A DNA stretch of 53,079 nucleotides from Acidimicrobiaceae bacterium (GTDB taxonomy: Bacteria; Actinomycetota; Acidimicrobiia; Acidimicrobiales; RAAP-2), in the NCBI GenBank assembly GCA_003133325.1, contig PKXA01000031.1, positions 25,092-78,170 on the forward strand, in the 5' to 3' direction. This document shows, piece by piece, positions 7,459-15,156 of this stretch. The notes under the pieces are model-generated. The model did not search any database. It saw only the letters and a program-made list of their open reading frames with translations, and had not been told where the DNA came from. The first letter of the stretch is position 1, and every line of letters begins with the position of its first letter. Both the position numbers and the translations under genes were made by a program.

Positions 7459-8441
7459 GCTGACACGGGTCGGGGGACGCGCCATACAACGACCGCCGTG
7501 CCCGCGGCGATAAGGGCGAGGCCCACGAGCTGAGGTGCCCGGGACTGGATGCCGGCAGCCGATTGGAGTAGCGCGGTCACCAGTGCACTGGCCACCAGCA
7601 CCGAGGTGACATCGACGGCCCGGGCCCTCGAGAGGGCGGTCATCCATGTCCCGACGTAGCCGGCCAGGAGCAGACCGGTGAGCAGAACCCACCCGATCGG
7701 ACCGATGCCCAGTGACAGCAGCGCTCCGAGTGCCCCGGTGACCGCCAGGTAGACGAGGAGGGTGGCCGAACCGACGCCCATGCGGACGAGCGACAGTGTC
7801 GCCGGTGCGACATCGGCCATCAGGCGCTTGGCCATGATCACCTCCACGGCCCACAGGACCGTCGCCGCCATCACCAGTACGTCGCCGGATCCGGCGTCGA
7901 AGTGCCCGTTCGAAAGGGACAGCGCAACCGAGCCCCCGACGAGCAGGGCGATGGCACCCATGTTCCAGGCGGTGACCCGTTCGTGGAGGAAGGGCACGCT
8001 CAGCACGGCGACCCAGATGACCAGGGTGTCCCGATCGAGGGCGGCCGGCGTGGCCGCGGTCCGGGCCAAACCGTTGAAGAACAACACGAAGGCAACTCCG
8101 CCGCCCACCACACCGACATAGGCGAGCCCGATCCACTGGAGCAGGCCGGGCAGGGCGCCGGAGCCGGACTTGATGACGGGGGCTCGGTGTGGCGCGTCGA
8201 TCGAACGGACGGCCGCAGTTCCCGAACTCCTGCGGCGCCACGCGCCCGCCAGCAGCGCCCCAATTGCCAACGCCGCGAAGGCGACCAGGTTCTTGGCCGT
8301 CGTGTACACCGAGGGCGAGTGGACCGCGTGCACGGCGTAGCTGTTCACGAACACCGAGACTCCGCTGATCACTGCAGTGATCCCTGCCACCGCGACGCCC
8401 CCGAGACCGGCCCCCGCCGATGTGGCCTTCCCGTCGCTCAC
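7455..8441 (-). CDS. EamA-family (DMT superfamily) permease in hydrogenase operon
   Basis: About 328 residues with ten hydrophobic segments in the two-repeat EamA pattern. The first half ends with GGVAFVLFFNGLARTAATPAA and WVAVLSVPFLHERVT. The second half contains VLWAVEVIMAKRLMADVAPA and a final helix PQLVGLALIAAGTAVVVWRV. The start GTG at 8441 overlaps the hypC stop, and the stop overlaps the next gene, so it is translationally locked into the operon. DMT transporters move small metabolites. No substrate can be predicted. Nickel uptake is not a known EamA function, so its presence among hydrogenase genes is unusual. Confidence 0.88.
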   Translation of the reverse strand: MSDGKATSAGAGLGGVAVAGITAVISGVSVFVNSYAVHAVHSPSVYTTAKNLVAFAALAIGALLAGAWRRRSSGTAAVRSIDAPHRAPVIKSGSGALPGLLQWIGLAYVGVVGGGVAFVLFFNGLARTAATPAALDRDTLVIWVAVLSVPFLHERVTAWNMGAIALLVGGSVALSLSNGHFDAGSGDVLVMAATVLWAVEVIMAKRLMADVAPATLSLVRMGVGSATLLVYLAVTGALGALLSLGIGPIGWVLLTGLLLAGYVGTWMTALSRARAVDVTSVLVASALVTALLQSAAGIQSRAPQLVGLALIAAGTAVVVWRVPRPVSA

Positions 8442-8695
8442 CGGTCGGCCCCCATGTGCACGGTGCCGTCGATTCCGCCGGATCGCAGTTCGGCGACGAC
8501 CGACTCGGCCTCGCTCCCGTCGACCCGGTCGATCGCATACCCGCTGTGGACGACCAGCCAGTCGCCGGGTTCGGGAACCGGCGGTTCCAGAGCGAGCAGC
8601 GATACCCGGTGTCGGTTCCCGTCGACATCCTCGACCACGACGGTGCCGGGTTCCGCTGGGGCCACCACACGATGCAATCGGCTTGTGCACATCAT
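8438..8695 (-). CDS. hypC: HypC/HupF-type hydrogenase maturation chaperone
   Basis: A small protein of 85 residues with the family start Met-Cys (MMCTSRLHRVV; the functional N-terminus is probably the second Met followed by Cys). It continues with the beta-barrel pattern VVVEDVDGNRHRVSLLALE and the PGDWLVVHSGYAIDRVD signature. HypC carries the Fe(CN)2CO moiety with HypD and docks with the large-subunit precursor. The start ATG overlaps the protease stop (ATGA). HypA, B, D, E and F are not in this window and must be supplied from elsewhere if the enzyme is made. Confidence 0.93.
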   Translation of the reverse strand: MMCTSRLHRVVAPAEPGTVVVEDVDGNRHRVSLLALEPPVPEPGDWLVVHSGYAIDRVDGSEAESVVAELRSGGIDGTVHMGADR

Positions 8696-9186
8696 TCGAC
8701 CTCCTCGATCAGTTCCATCACGTGGCGAGCCGCGTGGGGCAAGGCCCGGTCGACAGCCGGGCTCAGGCCAGTGCCTTGGCCGAAGTCGTCCCCCTCTATG
8801 CCCACCACCACCACCCGCTTCGGAGCGCTGCCCACCGCTCGGGCCAGTCGGAGCACTCCAGCCAGTCCGATCCCGTGGGTGCTGGTGGTCCCTGCTGGAT
8901 CGCCACCCGACTCTCCCTTGGGTGCGGCACCCACCTCGATCAGCCGGACGGTGCCCGGCTCGGCTCCGGAGTGCACGGCATCGATCACGACGGCCAATTC
9001 GGCTCCGTCCCAGAGGCCGAGGAGGTCGAGGGGGTCGGCGATCGGCCCGATGTTGACCACACCGTCGCGGAGCTCGGCGACTCGATCGGCAACGGCAGGG
9101 CCTGCTCCGTCGTCGCGGCGGTACTCACTCCCCATCCCGACCACCACGACCCGTGGCGTGGGCGACGTCCGGTCGTCCCCGTTCAC
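8692..9186 (-). CDS. Hydrogenase maturation endopeptidase (HycI/HyaD family)
   Basis: About 164 residues from GTG 9186, which overlaps the large-subunit stop. The N-terminal RVVVVGMGSEYRRDDGAGPAV carries the conserved GxGN(E)xxRxDDGxG signature with Asp that binds nickel, though the usual Asn is Ser here. A second metal Asp lies in AVVIDAVHSG, and STHGIGLAGVLRLA is the third site. It removes the C-terminal peptide after the DPCxxCxxH motif of the large subunit once nickel is inserted. It is encoded immediately after its substrate gene. Confidence 0.92.
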   Translation of the reverse strand: MNGDDRTSPTPRVVVVGMGSEYRRDDGAGPAVADRVAELRDGVVNIGPIADPLDLLGLWDGAELAVVIDAVHSGAEPGTVRLIEVGAAPKGESGGDPAGTTSTHGIGLAGVLRLARAVGSAPKRVVVVGIEGDDFGQGTGLSPAVDRALPHAARHVMELIEEVE

Positions 9187-10487
9187 TGCCGAACCACCGT
9201 GACATCGAGGAAGTGGGCAGCGCACGAGATACACGGGTCGTGATTGCGTACTGCCTGTTCGCACCGCCAGGCGAGCTCGTCGTCAGGAAGTTCGAGAGAT
9301 GCCTGGGCCACCCGGCGGAGGTCGGATTCGATGGTGATCTGGTTCTGCGAGGTGGGGGGCACGATACGGGCGGTTCGAATCAGACCGTTGTCATCGAGTT
9401 CGTAGCGGTGGAACAGCAGGCCTCGCGGAGCTTCGGTGGCACCGGTACCGACTCCGCCCCTTGGCTGCACCAATGCCGCGGGTGGGTCGGGAGGCTCATA
9501 GGCGGCGATCAACCTGAGCGCCTCGTGGCAGGCGAAGACCAGTTCCACCGCTCGCACGATGATGCTCCGGAACGGGTTGGTGCAGATCGTTCCGAGACCG
9601 GCTCCTTCCGCTGCTTGGCGGGCCGGGTCGGGTAGTTCCGACGAGTTCAGCGCATAACGGGCCAGCGGTCCGGTGAGGTAGTCGAGCCGACCCCCGATCC
9701 GGGCGTGGAGCGCGGTTGACCTGGCCACGTGTTCCTCGATGACCATGTCGGCGAAGCCGGCCGGGCTGGTGTCGAGTCCGTCGGATGAAGCGACCCGGCC
9801 GGACTCGATCGGGTACCGACCGGGGCTGCGCAGGGCGACGAAACGGTAGTCACCTTCGACATCGGGGAAGTCGAAGCCTCCTACCCACCCGACGGTGGCT
9901 ACGGCGGCGTCAAGCGCCCTCCTTAGTGGTTCAACCAGCGTGCCCACCTCGGCCACCGTGGGGGCTCGGTAGAAGCCTCCGACCCGTACGTTGACCGGGT
10001 GGATGGCCCTCCCTCCGACGGTTTCCATGATCAGGTTGCCGGTTCGTTTGAGTGCCAGCCCGCGCTCGACGGCGGCCCGGTCCCGCTCCGCCAGTTCGAC
10101 CGCGTCGGCGCAGCCGAGGAAGTCGGGGGCGTGCAGCAGGTAGATGTGGAGGGCGTGGCTCTGGATCCATTCGCCACAGTAGAGAAGGCGGCGAAGCGCA
10201 GTGATTCGTTGGTCGACCGTGACGCCACACGCGTCCTCTACGGCGGCGCAGGCGCTCATCTGGTAGGCCACCGGGCAGATCCCGCAGATCCGCGCGGTGA
10301 TGTCCGGCGCCTCGCTCGCCTGCCTCCCTTCGAGCAGTGCCTCGAAGAAGCGGGGCGGCTCGAAGATAGAGAGGGCAACATCGTGCACGACGCCATCACG
10401 TACCTCAACTCGGAGCGAGCCCTCACCCTCCACCCGGGACAGACCCTCAACTGCCACGGTGCGGTGCGCGCCCGACCCATGGGTCAC
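9183..10487 (-). CDS. hyhL: Group 3b-type [NiFe] hydrogenase large (alpha) subunit
   Basis: A 434-residue catalytic subunit. The N-terminal nickel motif is RICGICP (C68, C71) and the C-terminal motif is DPCISCAAH (C419, C422, H425) with a nine-residue tail that the neighbouring protease would remove. Other family segments include LSRVEGEGSLRV and GNLIMETVGGRAIHPVNVRVGG. The accompanying small subunit, diaphorase-like and 4Fe-4S subunits are those of soluble bidirectional NADP-linked hydrogenases (HyhBGSL; Hyd3 in Mycobacterium smegmatis, which is DosR-controlled). In vivo it would reduce or oxidise NAD(P)(H) against H2. Start ATG 10487 overlaps the small-subunit stop by 4 bp. Confidence 0.95.
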   Translation of the reverse strand: MTHGSGAHRTVAVEGLSRVEGEGSLRVEVRDGVVHDVALSIFEPPRFFEALLEGRQASEAPDITARICGICPVAYQMSACAAVEDACGVTVDQRITALRRLLYCGEWIQSHALHIYLLHAPDFLGCADAVELAERDRAAVERGLALKRTGNLIMETVGGRAIHPVNVRVGGFYRAPTVAEVGTLVEPLRRALDAAVATVGWVGGFDFPDVEGDYRFVALRSPGRYPIESGRVASSDGLDTSPAGFADMVIEEHVARSTALHARIGGRLDYLTGPLARYALNSSELPDPARQAAEGAGLGTICTNPFRSIIVRAVELVFACHEALRLIAAYEPPDPPAALVQPRGGVGTGATEAPRGLLFHRYELDDNGLIRTARIVPPTSQNQITIESDLRRVAQASLELPDDELAWRCEQAVRNHDPCISCAAHFLDVTVVRQ

Positions 10488-11302
10488 GTGGACTCCTCCT
10501 CCTGCTCGGTCGATCCTGTCTCACTCGAGGCGGCCAGGGTGGTCGCCTGGTTGCCGAAGACCGGGTTACCCACATAGAAGGTGGCGAACAGTCGGGAGGC
10601 ATCGACAGGTGCCATGCCCTCGCTGAGCAGGCGCCCGGCCAGAGCCTCGGGGTTGGCCCCTTCCGAGGGCCCGAAGCACCCGAAACAACCGCGGCCGATC
10701 GATGGACAGAGCGCACCGCATCCGGCGCGGGTGACCGGGCCGAGGCAGGCGGTCCCGTTGGCGACGAGCAGGCAGACGGTGCCGTGGCCCTTGCACTGTT
10801 GGCACACGGTATGGCCGGGGATGACCGGTCGGCGGCCCACCAACTCGGCCGTGATCACCTCGAGTAGCTGGCGGCGGTCGATCGGACAGCCCTGAAGCTC
10901 GAGGTCGACGGCCACATGGCCGGAGATCGGTGTGGAGGTGTCGAGCGAAGACACAAACTCGGGGTGTGCGTAGACCGTGCTGGCGTATGCACCGTCTTCG
11001 GCGAAGTTGCGCAGCGCCTGGATGCCCCCGGCAGTGGCACATGCGCCGATGGTGATGAGGCGGCGCGAGGACCGGCGGACCTCTCGGATCCGCTCGGCGT
11101 CTGCCTCGGTGGTGATCGACCCCTCGACGAGCGACACGTCATAGGGGCCTTCGACGTGGGTCCGGGACATCTCAGTGAAGTGGACGATCCGGACCGCGCT
11201 GGTGATCGCCAGCAGTTCGTCCTCACAGTCGAGGAGGCTCAGCTGGCAGCCATCGCAGGATGCGAACTTCCAAACGGCCAGGGTGGGTCGGGTGTCCGTC
11301 AC
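10484..11302 (-). CDS. hyhS: Group 3b-type [NiFe] hydrogenase small (delta) subunit
   Basis: About 272 residues from GTG 11302, which overlaps the diaphorase stop. [19 protein letters not shown] provides the proximal cluster Cxx[18 protein letters not shown] and [11 protein letters not shown] supply the remaining conserved cysteines. A second Cys-rich domain ([39 protein letters not shown]) would hold the medial and distal clusters. No Tat signal is present, consistent with a cytoplasmic group 3 enzyme. It relays electrons between the large subunit and the flavoprotein gamma subunit. Confidence 0.95.
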   Translation of the reverse strand: MTDTRPTLAVWKFASCDGCQLSLLDCEDELLAITSAVRIVHFTEMSRTHVEGPYDVSLVEGSITTEADAERIREVRRSSRRLITIGACATAGGIQALRNFAEDGAYASTVYAHPEFVSSLDTSTPISGHVAVDLELQGCPIDRRQLLEVITAELVGRRPVIPGHTVCQQCKGHGTVCLLVANGTACLGPVTRAGCGALCPSIGRGCFGCFGPSEGANPEALAGRLLSEGMAPVDASRLFATFYVGNPVFGNQATTLAASSETGSTEQEEEST

Positions 11303-12171
11303 CGCTGGCGCTCCATGAACAGCCTGTCGGCCATGCCCCCGAAGGGGACGATGGGACCGTCGCGGCAGACGAGGAGGGGCCCCAGCTGGCAGTGGCCGCA
11401 GAGCCCGATCGCACACTGCATGTTCCGTTCGAGCGAGACCCGTATCCGCAACGGATCGACCCCCCGGTCGGCCAGAGCACGGGCTGCGAAGCGCATCATG
11501 ATCTCGGGCCCACAAGTCAGGGCCACCGATCGGACCGGATCGAACGGCGCCCCGGCGAGGAGGGAGGTGACCACGCCGACCGGGCCCTCCCACCCCGGTG
11601 CGCCCACGTCGACGGTTACGATCACATGGGCACCGGATCGGCGCCATTCCTCGATGTCCTCGGCGAAGAGGATCTGCTCGGGCGAGCGCGCTCCCACCAC
11701 GACGAACACCTCTCCACGACCGGCCCGCATCCTGTCGATCAGGTCCCGCACGGCGCCGCGCAGCGGGGCGAGACCGATTCCCCCGGCAACCACCACCACG
11801 TCGGCGCCATCCTCGAGGTCGTCGATGCCCCAGTTGGTCCCGAACGGCCCGCGTACGCCCACCGTCGCGCCGATCGGGGCTACACACAGCGCATGGGTCA
11901 CCGCCCCCACGTCGCGAACGGAGTGCTCGATCGGGCCCGGGGCCCCAGGAGCACTGGAGATCGAGATGGCAACCTCGCCGACCCCGAACGCGGTGATCAT
12001 GTTGAACTGGCCATGCGAGAACGCCGATGACGTCCGCCCGCCGGGGGGCTCGAGGGACAGGGTGACCACGTCGCCGGTCTCGACCCGCCGCCCCACGATG
12101 CGGTAGAGCTCAGGGGTGAGCGGGCCGAGCAGTGCCGCCGTGTCCGATGACGATTCAGTGCGGGTGGTCAT
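11299..12171 (-). CDS. hyhG: Hydrogenase diaphorase-like gamma subunit, FAD/NAD(P)-binding with [2Fe-2S]
   Basis: A 290-residue ferredoxin reductase-fold protein. The FAD domain includes [20 protein letters not shown], the NAD(P) domain [20 protein letters not shown] and [14 protein letters not shown], and the C-terminal [2Fe-2S] loop [17 protein letters not shown]. This is the pattern of HyhG/sulfhydrogenase gamma and dihydroorotate dehydrogenase electron-transfer subunits. It exchanges electrons with NAD(P)H. The start overlaps the cNMP-binding gene by 17 bp. It is one of two modules that couple this hydrogenase to the pyridine nucleotide pool. Confidence 0.95.
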   Translation of the reverse strand: MTTRTESSSDTAALLGPLTPELYRIVGRRVETGDVVTLSLEPPGGRTSSAFSHGQFNMITAFGVGEVAISISSAPGAPGPIEHSVRDVGAVTHALCVAPIGATVGVRGPFGTNWGIDDLEDGADVVVVAGGIGLAPLRGAVRDLIDRMRAGRGEVFVVVGARSPEQILFAEDIEEWRRSGAHVIVTVDVGAPGWEGPVGVVTSLLAGAPFDPVRSVALTCGPEIMMRFAARALADRGVDPLRIRVSLERNMQCAIGLCGHCQLGPLLVCRDGPIVPFGGMADRLFMERQR

Positions 12172-12631
12172 TACCAGGGCCGTAGAGGTCGAGGAGTCGG
12201 ATACGGGCCGCCTGCAGCCGTTCGAGGAGCACCGACGACAGGCGCTCGAGGAGGGCGTAGCCGACCGCCGGGTTTTGGTCGAGCTGGGTCCGGAGGCACT
12301 CGCTGTCGATGGCGAGCGTTGTCACCGGCTCGAGGGCACGGGCGTCGAAGTGCCAGCGGAACGGGGGCGAGACCCACGACAACCCGACCACGTGACCAGG
12401 TTCGACGGTCTCGATGACGAGGCTTCCCTGTGCCGGGCGGTGGATCTCGATGGCCACCCGTCCCTGCTCGACCAGGTGGAGTGTTTCAGCCGGTGCACCT
12501 TCGGTCAACAGGAGGTCGCCGGTCTCGAAGGTCACACGCCTCACACAGCCTGCCACCAGTGTCGCGGTGCCCTCGGGGAGCCCGGCAAGGAAGCGATGGG
12601 CGCCGAGTGCCTCTTCCAACGACCCGGTCAC
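12155..12631 (-). CDS. Stand-alone cyclic-nucleotide-binding-fold protein in hydrogenase operon
   Basis: About 158 residues from GTG 12631, which overlaps the preceding stop (GTGA). The cNMP-binding jelly-roll is visible in TFETGDLLLTEGAPAETLHL, VEQGRVAI, VEPGHVVGLSWVSPPFRW and the following beta strands, then a helix with LLERLSSVLLERLQAARIRL. There is no C-terminal helix-turn-helix, so it is not a CRP/FNR transcription factor. The usual phosphate-binding cassette (GE-[6-8]-RA) is replaced by GLSWVSPPFRWHFDA, so binding of cAMP is doubtful. It lies between two electron-transfer subunits, suggesting allosteric control or a structural subunit of the complex. This is inference only. Confidence 0.85.
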   Translation of the reverse strand: MTGSLEEALGAHRFLAGLPEGTATLVAGCVRRVTFETGDLLLTEGAPAETLHLVEQGRVAIEIHRPAQGSLVIETVEPGHVVGLSWVSPPFRWHFDARALEPVTTLAIDSECLRTQLDQNPAVGYALLERLSSVLLERLQAARIRLLDLYGPGNDHPH

Positions 12632-13770
12632 GATATCCGGCCCTCCCCGGCTGCCACTGCGCCGTCGGTCGCCCGGATAGCCGCCGCCTCCTCGGTGAGA
12701 TCGATACCGACCGGGCACCAGGCGATGCAACGACCACAGCCCACGCAACCCGACTCGCCGAACTGGTCCCACCAGGTCGAAAGCTTGTGGGTGAGCCACT
12801 GGCGGTAGCGGGATGCCGTGGTCGGTCGCACCGGCCCGCCGTGCAGGTACGAGTGCTCGAGGTCAAAGCAGGACGCCCAACGGCGCTGTCGTTCGACGGC
12901 GCCGGCAATGTCGCTCACGTCCTTGATGTCACTGCAGAAGCAGGTCGGGCAGACGAGCGTGCAGTTCCCACAGGACAGGCATCGTTCGGCGACCTCTTGC
13001 CAGCGGGGGTGCTCGAGGTTGCGAGCAAGGAGGCCGGGCAGCCCCTCGGTGTCGAGGGAGTGGCCCATCTGGGCCTCGGCACGAGCCAGGACTGCTTGGC
13101 GTGCTGACCGATCATCAGTGGTGACAGGCCGGTGGGGGACCCCGGCGAGTACCTCAGCCCCGGTCGCAGACCCGACCTGCGCGTAGAACCGGTGCTCAAC
13201 TTCGACCAGCTCGGTCAGGGCCAGGTCGTAGCCGGTACCGGCGGACGGGCCGGTGCCCATGGATGTGCAGAAGCAGGTGCCGGCGGGTGTCCCGCACTCG
13301 ACTACCAGCAGAAAAGCATCGGCGCGTCGTGCTGCATATCGGTTGTCGGGCACTTTGCCACCCATGAGAACCCGATCGAGCACTCCGAGCGCGGTCACTT
13401 CGCAAGGACGTGCCCCGATGATGGCGATCGGTCGTGCGGGTTCATCGGGTTCGGCGAGCGTCACATGGCCGTCGGAGGTGGGGGTCCGCCACAGCACTTC
13501 TTCCGGAGAGAAGAACTCCGACTTCCACGAGGCCGGGCCGACGGCCCAATGGAAGAGCTCGGGGCCTTGGTTCTGTTCCAATCGGTACCGGCCGGGCTCC
13601 TGGCGGTCACGCCAGCCCAGGGGCAGGCCACCTGACCGGGCCACCTCACCGAGCACGATGGCCCCGTTGCGCGCTACGGGACCCATCGTCCTGAAGCCCG
13701 TTGATCGAAGCCCCGCGATGAGCGCATCGAGGCCACCACGGTCGATCACCGCCCCGTCGCCAACGTCCAT
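12628..13770 (-). CDS. hyhB: Hydrogenase beta subunit with two [4Fe-4S] clusters (HyhB-like)
   Basis: A 380-residue electron-transfer subunit of the HyhB/AsrA type. The C-terminal half carries CLSCGNCTLVCPTCFC and CVGCGRCIAWCPVGID, two [4Fe-4S] motifs. The N-terminal half includes IAIIGARPCEVTALGVLDRV and a CGTPAGTCFCTSMGTGPSAG cysteine region, typical of the family. It is the first gene of the hydrogenase operon, with a DosR-like box centred about 43 bp upstream of ATG 13770. Subunits B and G together make the NAD(P)-linked module of group 3b enzymes. Confidence 0.93.
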   Translation of the reverse strand: MDVGDGAVIDRGGLDALIAGLRSTGFRTMGPVARNGAIVLGEVARSGGLPLGWRDRQEPGRYRLEQNQGPELFHWAVGPASWKSEFFSPEEVLWRTPTSDGHVTLAEPDEPARPIAIIGARPCEVTALGVLDRVLMGGKVPDNRYAARRADAFLLVVECGTPAGTCFCTSMGTGPSAGTGYDLALTELVEVEHRFYAQVGSATGAEVLAGVPHRPVTTDDRSARQAVLARAEAQMGHSLDTEGLPGLLARNLEHPRWQEVAERCLSCGNCTLVCPTCFCSDIKDVSDIAGAVERQRRWASCFDLEHSYLHGGPVRPTTASRYRQWLTHKLSTWWDQFGESGCVGCGRCIAWCPVGIDLTEEAAAIRATDGAVAAGEGRIS

Positions 13771-13805
13771 GACTTCACCCTAAGAGCACAACGGAAGCTT
13801 GGAAA

Positions 13806-13820
13806 GGGTCCAATGGCCCC
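13806..13820 (-). promoter_or_regulatory. DosR/DevR-like box upstream of the hydrogenase operon
   Basis: The minus strand reads GGGGCCATTGGACCC (plus strand GGGTCCAATGGCCCC), a near palindrome. It agrees with the DosR consensus at about 10 of the 14 fixed positions, weaker than the other three boxes. The centre lies about 43 bp upstream of the hyhB-like start, where a class II activator site would overlap the -35 region. It sits between the hydrogenase operon and the usp gene end. Confidence 0.5.
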
Positions 13821-13863
13821 ACTCGGAACTCGCCGGAATACCTCTAACGACAGCCCGGCGGAA

Positions 13864-14310
13864 TCACTTCCGGTCGCGCAGCACCAATACCGGGCAGTGG
13901 GCATTGGTGACACAGTGCTCGCTCACCGAGCCCAGAAGCATGCCGGCAAACCCACCGTGACCACGGCTGCCGACGACGAGCAGATCCGCTCCCTGGGACG
14001 CCTTCACCAGCAAGGGGGCAGGATGACCCTCGATGACGGACGACTGGATGGAGATGCTGGGATGTGCTTCACGCACCGGTTCGAGAACCTGCTCGAGCAG
14101 GGTCTCGCTGTCGTCTGCCGGATCGTAGCCGGAGGGGACCGGGAGCGACCATCCGTAGGTGGTCGGCCATTCCCACGTCATCAGGGCCTCGAGGTCGGCT
14201 CCGGTGAGCTCTGCCTGGTGTGCAGCCCACTCTGCGACAGCCGCCGAGGTCGGCGAACCGTCGATGCCAACGACGATTCGGTGGGTGGCTGCTGCTTGCG
14301 TGCTCGTCAT
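13864..14310 (-). CDS. Universal stress protein (UspA family, ATP-binding type)
   Basis: A single-domain protein of 148 residues. The N-terminal strand HRIVVGIDGSPTSAAVAEWA and the C-terminal ATP-binding signature VVGSRGHGGFAGMLLGSVSE (G-2x-G-9x-G-S) are intact, ending HCPVLVLRD. Start ATG 14310 has AGAGGAG about 6 bp upstream. The frame is open far upstream because the preceding usp remnant reads into it without a stop. Usp genes are common members of DosR regulons. A clear box is not seen directly upstream of this one, so transcription may come from the remnant's former promoter. Confidence 0.93.
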   Translation of the reverse strand: MTSTQAAATHRIVVGIDGSPTSAAVAEWAAHQAELTGADLEALMTWEWPTTYGWSLPVPSGYDPADDSETLLEQVLEPVREAHPSISIQSSVIEGHPAPLLVKASQGADLLVVGSRGHGGFAGMLLGSVSEHCVTNAHCPVLVLRDRK

Positions 14311-14397
14311 GGCTGTCTCCTCTGAAGACTCGATCGTGCTGGGCCCGGGCCGGATCTCGCCCTCGGTCCCGCTGGTTTCGGCTGAAATGGTGTCGTG

Positions 14398-14723
14398 CTG
14401 GCGCCGGCCGACAATGGACACGGGGCATCGTGCGCGATGCACGCACTGTCGATTGACAGAGCCGAGCACCATGCCACTGAATCCGCCACGGCCCGCGAAC
14501 CCGCGACGAGGAGTTCTGGTTCGGGCTTCTCCCCAACGAAGGCAACGCCTGGCGAACCCGGGTAGGCATTGCCCGCGATGCTGATCCCTGGTGCGACCCG
14601 CTCCGCCCACGCCGCGGCCGCTCGGTCCCGGGCTGCATTCGGGTCGTTCGACCCGTCGACACCGACCACGATCCGGCGTGTGGCGATGGCTGGCCCCCGG
14701 CTCGTGCTCGGTGTGATTGCCAC
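14398..14723 (-). pseudogene. Universal stress protein remnant, deleted and frameshifted
   Basis: Starting from a GTG at 14723, one frame encodes ATRRIVVGVDGSNDPNAA, a normal Usp N-terminus, but jumps directly to sequence of the C-terminal half (AWAERVAPGISIAG, ELLVAGSRA), so about 40 central residues are gone. Near 14500 the reading frame shifts and the signature resumes in another frame as GRGGFSGMVLGSVNRQCVHR and CPVSIVGRR. Internal deletion plus frameshift make it non-functional. It is a tandem paralogue of the intact usp just downstream. Confidence 0.7.
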
Positions 14724-15156
14724 GGTTCCCCGGCCTCCTCGCGTTGTCACTGCTTCTCCACATGCACGGCGACTGACAACCGCCTCCGTTGTCCCACGGT
14801 AGATCATCGGCCATGATCGATCTCGTCAGCCACCGGGTCCACAATGTTGCCCCTTGGTATCTCCGAGTAGCTGACCGCATCTTCGAGCGACCGATCGTCA
14901 CCCTGTTCCCTGTTGCCTCCACAAATCGACACGCGGCTTCGACCTTGGGTCCCATTGAGTCGACGGGGAAGGGCTGGGCCCGGAGGGCTTCCGAGATGAT
15001 AGGGAGGATTGAACGCGGGCGTTCCCCTCGATCTACGTGCACGGCACGGAATGGAGGGTGGAGCGAAGAGGGGGAAAGGTCCCATTGATCACACTTCTGT
15101 TTGGCCGGTCGATCGGCCGGCACCAAGACGGATGCGGTCTTCCGAAATCGATCAGG
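14724..15156 (-). other. Intergenic stretch upstream of the usp remnant, no gene recognised
   Basis: No frame here has recognisable protein features on either strand. It contains a possible weak DosR-like element at 15069-15083 (minus strand GGGACCTTTCCCCCT, about 11 of 14 fixed positions) roughly 350 bp before the usp remnant. The sequence GGTCCCATTGA occurs both near 14949 and near 15079. It may hold the eroded promoter or 5' part of a deleted gene. Confidence 0.4.

Noticed and set aside
7459-8670. N-terminal extension of the DUF6390-like frame through the permease gene
   Set aside because: The permease and hypC occupy this stretch in another frame with full family features. Overlapping GTGA at 7458 gives a better start.
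12155-12631. CooA-like CO-sensing transcription factor
   Set aside because: The protein ends after the dimer helix and lacks a helix-turn-helix, so it cannot act like CooA.
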